From: an uncultured Verrucomicrobiota bacterium
GTDB lineage: Bacteria; Verrucomicrobiota; Verrucomicrobiae; Verrucomicrobiales; DEV007
Assembly: GCA_902591645.1 (NCBI GenBank)
Contig: CACJBM010000051.1
Location: 1-16,741, forward strand
DNA length: 16,741 nt
Direction of reading: 5' to 3'
Part shown: piece by piece, positions 14,190-16,741 of the stretch
Position numbering within the stretch: position 1 is the first letter of the stretch
Layout of the letters: every line of letters begins with the position of its first letter
Program-made: the position numbers and the translations under genes
The notes under the pieces: model-generated
The model's database searches: none
Told to the model about the DNA's origin: nothing
Seen by the model: only the letters and a program-made list of their open reading frames with translations

Positions 14190-15137
14190 CTAGTCCTTCA
14201 AGCTGAACTGTCTCCGATCACTGTGCTGCTTGTGTGTGCGGTTGATGCAGTGTAACTCTAGGTCAACGGAAGTTCTAGTGAGCTTCATATCGACCCATCC
14301 ATGTGCATGGCCTTTTCCGAAATAGTAGCTGACTGCCGGTTGATTAATGAGATGGAGATTGTCCAGTCGATCATACTGCCACTCATGCGTGTGTCCATAG
14401 AAGTAGGCCTTGGCATGCTTTCGTTCGGCAAGAAGTTTCAACAGAGACGATCCATCACGCATGCCCTTAATGGGACGCACGCCTCGGTTGTTATACGGGT
14501 TGTAGTGACTAAAAATAAGGGCTGGCTTATCCGCTCGTTCGTCGAGTTGTTTGGCGAGCCAGTCCAACTGTTTGTCTCCCAAGGCTCCATTTCCCGAATC
14601 CAACAGTACGAGGTTCGCGTGCGACAGTTCAATCACGCCCGCCTGAACGCCCATGTGCTCTTTCTTAAGGAACGGGAGTAATTTCCATAAATTCCCACGA
14701 TTGTCGTGATTGCCAATTGTCACATGAATGGTAATGCCCGCGGCACGAATCGGCTCCACAAGCTTGAGAAACTGTTTATACTCGGCTTCAGTACCCCTGC
14801 CGAAGGTACAGTCGCCGTTGACGATCAGGTGAGCGGGTCGAGGATTGAGTGCTATTACGCTCTTGGCCGACTGTACAAGGCATTTTACTATATGCACGCT
14901 TTCATGCTCACCCTCCTTGACGAGCGAACCAGGCCACTTCGTACCCGGGTAGACAAGATCCGGATCGGCACTGATGTGCGTGTCCGCAAGCAAAGCAACT
15001 CGATTTGGGTCCAGCCCAACACGTTCGCTCTCCGCAACGGCGGCCAACGCGCAAGGCACCATCATTGCCGTGCCGCCAAGAGCGAACGAGCCCTTGACGA
15101 ATTGACGGCGAGTAATCGGTGGTAGAATAATTGGCAA
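14190..15137 (-). CDS. Tat-exported calcineurin-like metallophosphoesterase
   Basis: This 315-residue protein has a Tat signal, TRRQFVKG at residues 9-16, with a hydrophobic stretch to about residue 33. Metal-site motifs of the calcineurin-like fold are all present: Asp52-x-His54 (ADTH), Asp109 in NGDCTFGRG, Asn143-His144 in GNHD, His211 in FSHYN, and His249/His251 in GHTH. It should be a folded, metal-loaded periplasmic or exported phosphoesterase of unknown substrate. The start is TTG at 15137: an in-frame TAG lies about 45 bases upstream with no ATG or GTG between, and the first internal ATG would remove the twin arginines. It precedes the EEP gene on the same strand. A tRNA-like fragment ends 17 bases upstream of its start. 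Confidence 0.88.
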   Translation of the reverse strand: MPIILPPITRRQFVKGSFALGGTAMMVPCALAAVAESERVGLDPNRVALLADTHISADPDLVYPGTKWPGSLVKEGEHESVHIVKCLVQSAKSVIALNPRPAHLIVNGDCTFGRGTEAEYKQFLKLVEPIRAAGITIHVTIGNHDNRGNLWKLLPFLKKEHMGVQAGVIELSHANLVLLDSGNGALGDKQLDWLAKQLDERADKPALIFSHYNPYNNRGVRPIKGMRDGSSLLKLLAERKHAKAYFYGHTHEWQYDRLDNLHLINQPAVSYYFGKGHAHGWVDMKLTRTSVDLELHCINRTHKQHSDRRQFSLKD

Positions 15138-15153
15138 TTTGAGGGATTTAAAG

Positions 15154-15207
15154 TGGTTCCTGCGGTTGAATTTGAACTAACTACACTCCCGTTGAAAGTC
15201 AACGAGT
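15154..15207 (-). pseudogene. degenerate tRNA-like 3' half (possible attachment site remnant)
   Basis: On the minus strand, 15181..15165 reads as a T arm with loop TTCAAAT. It is followed by exactly seven acceptor bases (CGCAGGA), a discriminator A and CCA (15156..15154). This matches the spacing of a tRNA 3' end. The T stem has one mismatch and one G-T pair. A stem-loop with ACTTT loop lies at 15207..15188, but it is not a proper seven-base anticodon loop. No matching 5' acceptor strand (TCCTGCG) is seen upstream, so this is not an intact tRNA. A TTC anticodon (Glu) is possible but unsupported. Confidence 0.35.
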
Positions 15208-15250
15208 TAAGGATGATGGGACACACATAGGGACACACGAAATGTGAAAT

Positions 15251-15343
15251 AAGCTTAATGAGGTTGCAGAAAAGTGGCCCAAACTACCGAAGGAAATCCA
15301 TGATGCCATATTGGCAATCGTTGGATCGACTAAGGAAACATAA
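15251..15343 (+). pseudogene. remnant of an integrase-type C-terminal tail
   Basis: A 30-codon open stretch reads KLNEVAEKWPKLPKEIHD then AILAIVGSTKET and ends in TAA at 15341..15343. It follows a stop in the same frame and has no start codon at its beginning. The pattern (alternating helix, WPxLPxxIxxAILAxV) is like the last residues I recall from many Planctomycete/Verrucomicrobial tyrosine recombinases. That attribution is from memory and needs a search. The position beside a tRNA-like 3' end fits the remains of an integrated element. Confidence 0.3.
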
Positions 15344-15382
15344 TCCCCCGAACAACTGACCATGAATCATGGGTTCTGAGCG

Positions 15383-15868
15383 TTATTTTTTATAAGCTTC
15401 TTCTTGTGAATCAACAGGCTCACCTTTGCTGTTCCAATACTTTGCAGAACCTTCGACTAATTTGCCATCCTTGTAGTTTTTTTCTATACCCCTCTGCCCG
15501 TTTTCATGCCACTGAGTCTCTAGCCCCTCCTCCTTGCCGGCCTTGTAATTTGCTTCTACAGCCTTCTGCCCGTTTTCATGCCACACTACCCATAGCCCAT
15601 CAAGTTTGCCGTCCTTGTAGTTTGCTTCTGTATGCTTCTGTCCGTTTTCATGCCATGACACCACTAATCCATCTAATTTCCCGTCCTTGTAGTTTGCTTC
15701 ATACTTCTTTCCCCCGTGATAGTTGGAGGGTTTATACCAGATAGGGGGAGGGAAGCCCAGTTGAAGGCCTGGCCATGACTGTGGTCTACCGTCTGTTTCT
15801 TTTGGAACACAGCCTGACGCAAACAGGGGCAGTGTTACAATGATCAGGAATAAGGGTACGGGGTTCAT
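15383..15868 (-). CDS. MORN_2/YwqK-type repeat lipoprotein
   Basis: This 161-residue protein has a lipoprotein signal with lipobox ASGC (Cys20). Residues about 55-140 hold three clear 24-residue repeats, EANYKDGKLDGLxVxWHENGQK, plus a final variant ending in YKDGKLVEG. This is the MORN_2 pattern of the YwqK family, named antitoxin-like in databases, though the role of most members is unproven. The end, KYWNSKGEPVDSQEEA, is nearly the same as the end of the other repeat protein at 16173. The ATG at 15868 lies three bases after the stop of the small membrane protein, so translation is probably coupled. It should be membrane-anchored outside the cytoplasm. Confidence 0.85.
   Translation of the reverse strand: MNPVPLFLIIVTLPLFASGCVPKETDGRPQSWPGLQLGFPPPIWYKPSNYHGGKKYEANYKDGKLDGLVVSWHENGQKHTEANYKDGKLDGLWVVWHENGQKAVEANYKAGKEEGLETQWHENGQRGIEKNYKDGKLVEGSAKYWNSKGEPVDSQEEAYKK
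15455..15700 (-). repeat. 72-bp tandem repeats encoding MORN_2 units
   Basis: The plus-strand string ccgttttcatgccac or a close variant recurs with its g at 15500, 15572 and 15644, a period of 72 bases. This encodes the 24-residue WHENGQK units of the lipoprotein. It is a coding repeat and not a separate element. Confidence 0.8.
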
Positions 15869-15871
15869 GGG

Positions 15872-16141
15872 TTATTTAATCAGCTTTCCTTGAGTTCCTC
15901 GCATAAAAAATTTCACAACCCATATAAGTAATTGTAATAACGCAGCAAAATAACAGATGAAAACTCCAATCAGAAAAAAAGTTAACGCCACGCCAGATCC
16001 ATTAGCCCCATCACTCCCATCACCCAGAATAACACCAACAATAATTAAAAACGCACCGATTAGAAAAAGTCCACAACCAGGATAACCCAATAATAACGTT
16101 TTTGATGCTCTCTTCTTCTTTTCTTTTATCTCTTCACTCAT
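15872..16141 (-). CDS. small two-helix membrane protein
   Basis: This 89-residue protein, counted from ATG at 16141, begins MSEEIKEKKKRASK, a highly charged cytoplasmic tail. Two hydrophobic segments follow: about LLLGYPGCGLFLIGAFLIIV and VALTFFLIGVFICYFAALLQ, with a short GDGSDGANGSG loop between. It ends in a basic tail, FFMRGTQGKLIK. The positive-inside rule puts both ends in the cytoplasm. A TTG two codons upstream (16147) is possible, but the ATG is preferred. It sits between two YwqK-type genes, with 31 bases to the upstream gene and three to the downstream one, so all three are probably one operon. No family is recognised. It could be a membrane partner of the repeat proteins, which is inference. 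Confidence 0.75.
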   Translation of the reverse strand: MSEEIKEKKKRASKTLLLGYPGCGLFLIGAFLIIVGVILGDGSDGANGSGVALTFFLIGVFICYFAALLQLLIWVVKFFMRGTQGKLIK

Positions 16142-16172
16142 AACCAAACAGGCGCGCGGGTTTCATGAGTTA

Positions 16173-16741
16173 TTATTTGTTAGCTTCTTCTATTGTATCA
16201 ACAGGTTCGCCTTTGCTATTCCAATACTTGTCCGAACCTTTTACCGCTTCCCCATCTTTGTAGGTTTTAGCTGTAATTATTTTACCAGTTTCATCCCAAA
16301 AAACCCACAATCCATCACCCCTACTATCGAGCCCCCAACTATCGGCATTCCCTTCCGCTTTTTTCTGACCATTTTGGTGAAATATTTTAAGCAAGCCATT
16401 AGGCACACCTCTCTTATATGTTGTTATACTCCAAACTTTATCAGTCCATTTGGAGGCTTCATTACTATCTCCCAACAATTCGTTTTTCTCTAATGCCTCT
16501 TGGAGCTCTTTTCTTCTCGTTTCAAGAAGCTCTTTACCGCTCTTTGGGTGCATCCTATAAGAAATGCCTGAAAAAAATTTTCCATTTTTCCTTGTTATAA
16601 CTTCGCCGTCTAATCTACGAAATTCATCAAGGTCCATTTTTAGCTCGTATTCTTTAACGGCACCTTTGGGCACAGTTACTCTCTCCAGACCCTTTACAAA
16701 ATATCGATCGTATTCTGCAAGTTTATCTAAACGTAATTTGA
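16173..16741 (-). CDS. MORN_2/YwqK-type protein, N-terminus beyond right edge
   Basis: The frame ends at TAA 16173 and stays open to the window edge. A GTG at 16673 could serve as a start, but the codons before it (LDKLAEYDRYFVKGLERV) read like protein continuous with what follows, so I call a 5'-partial gene. The C-terminal half carries degenerate MORN_2 units: GVPNGLLKIFHQNGQKK, GDGLWVFWDETGKI and TYKDGEAVKGSDKYW. The last 25 residues closely match the end of the 15383 lipoprotein, so the two are paralogues. The N-terminal part (DLDEFRRLDGEVITRKNGK) contains another weak repeat. Whether it has a signal peptide cannot be seen. It is the first gene in view of the three-gene cluster. Confidence 0.78.
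   Translation of the reverse strand, partial: KLRLDKLAEYDRYFVKGLERVTVPKGAVKEYELKMDLDEFRRLDGEVITRKNGKFFSGISYRMHPKSGKELLETRRKELQEALEKNELLGDSNEASKWTDKVWSITTYKRGVPNGLLKIFHQNGQKKAEGNADSWGLDSRGDGLWVFWDETGKIITAKTYKDGEAVKGSDKYWNSKGEPVDTIEEANK

Noticed and set aside
14706..15125. Plus-strand 139-codon frame
   Set aside because: It is antisense to the metallophosphoesterase, whose metal-site motifs are complete on the minus strand.

Overview
The window looks like a chromosomal segment of a Verrucomicrobiota or Planctomycetota (PVC-group) bacterium. The main reason is the 1034-residue gene at 10152..13256, a dehydrogenase-like propeller fused to HEAT repeats and a CxxCH cytochrome tail, an architecture typical of those phyla. 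Tat- and Sec-exported hydrolases, LamG- and TSP3-rich surface proteins, MORN_2/YwqK paralogues and the lack of clear Shine-Dalgarno sites fit the same group. Genus cannot be read from the sequence.

Layout. Bases 1..9798 (minus strand) are one uninterrupted reading frame of 3,266 codons. I checked every in-frame triplet for stops and found none. It starts at 9798 and leaves the left edge, so the C-terminus is unseen. It encodes a giant secreted mosaic protein. In N- to C-terminal order it has: signal peptide, nine BspA-type leucine-rich repeats, RCC1-like propeller repeats, two C-type-lectin-like domains (CTLDs) and one LamG domain, each followed by an InlB-B-like repeat and a TSP3 calcium motif, and then a series of cadherin-like/TSP3 units. 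Further CTLDs and LamG domains are embedded inside some of these cadherin-like units. Bases 9799..10151 are a divergent intergenic region with a good sigma70-like promoter for the giant gene. The plus-strand PVC dehydrogenase/cytochrome gene follows (10152..13256). It converges with a minus-strand pair: a Sec-exported endonuclease/exonuclease/phosphatase (13272..14102) and a Tat-exported metallophosphoesterase (14190..15137). Bases 15138..15382 hold a degraded tRNA-like 3' end and a peptide resembling an integrase tail. The right end (15383..16741, minus strand) is a tight cluster of two MORN_2/YwqK-type proteins around a small two-helix membrane protein.

How they may work together (inference). 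Most products have export signals, so the window is mainly an envelope and extracellular kit: a large calcium-dependent, probably glycan-binding adhesin or surface protein, a periplasmic oxidoreductase with a sugar-binding-like module, two exported phosphoesterase-fold enzymes, and a lipoprotein cluster of unknown role. The most unusual feature is the giant protein: a constant cadherin-like/TSP3 scaffold of about 144 residues per unit, with lectin and LamG modules plugged in at fixed points, three of them in a row in one unit and none in others.
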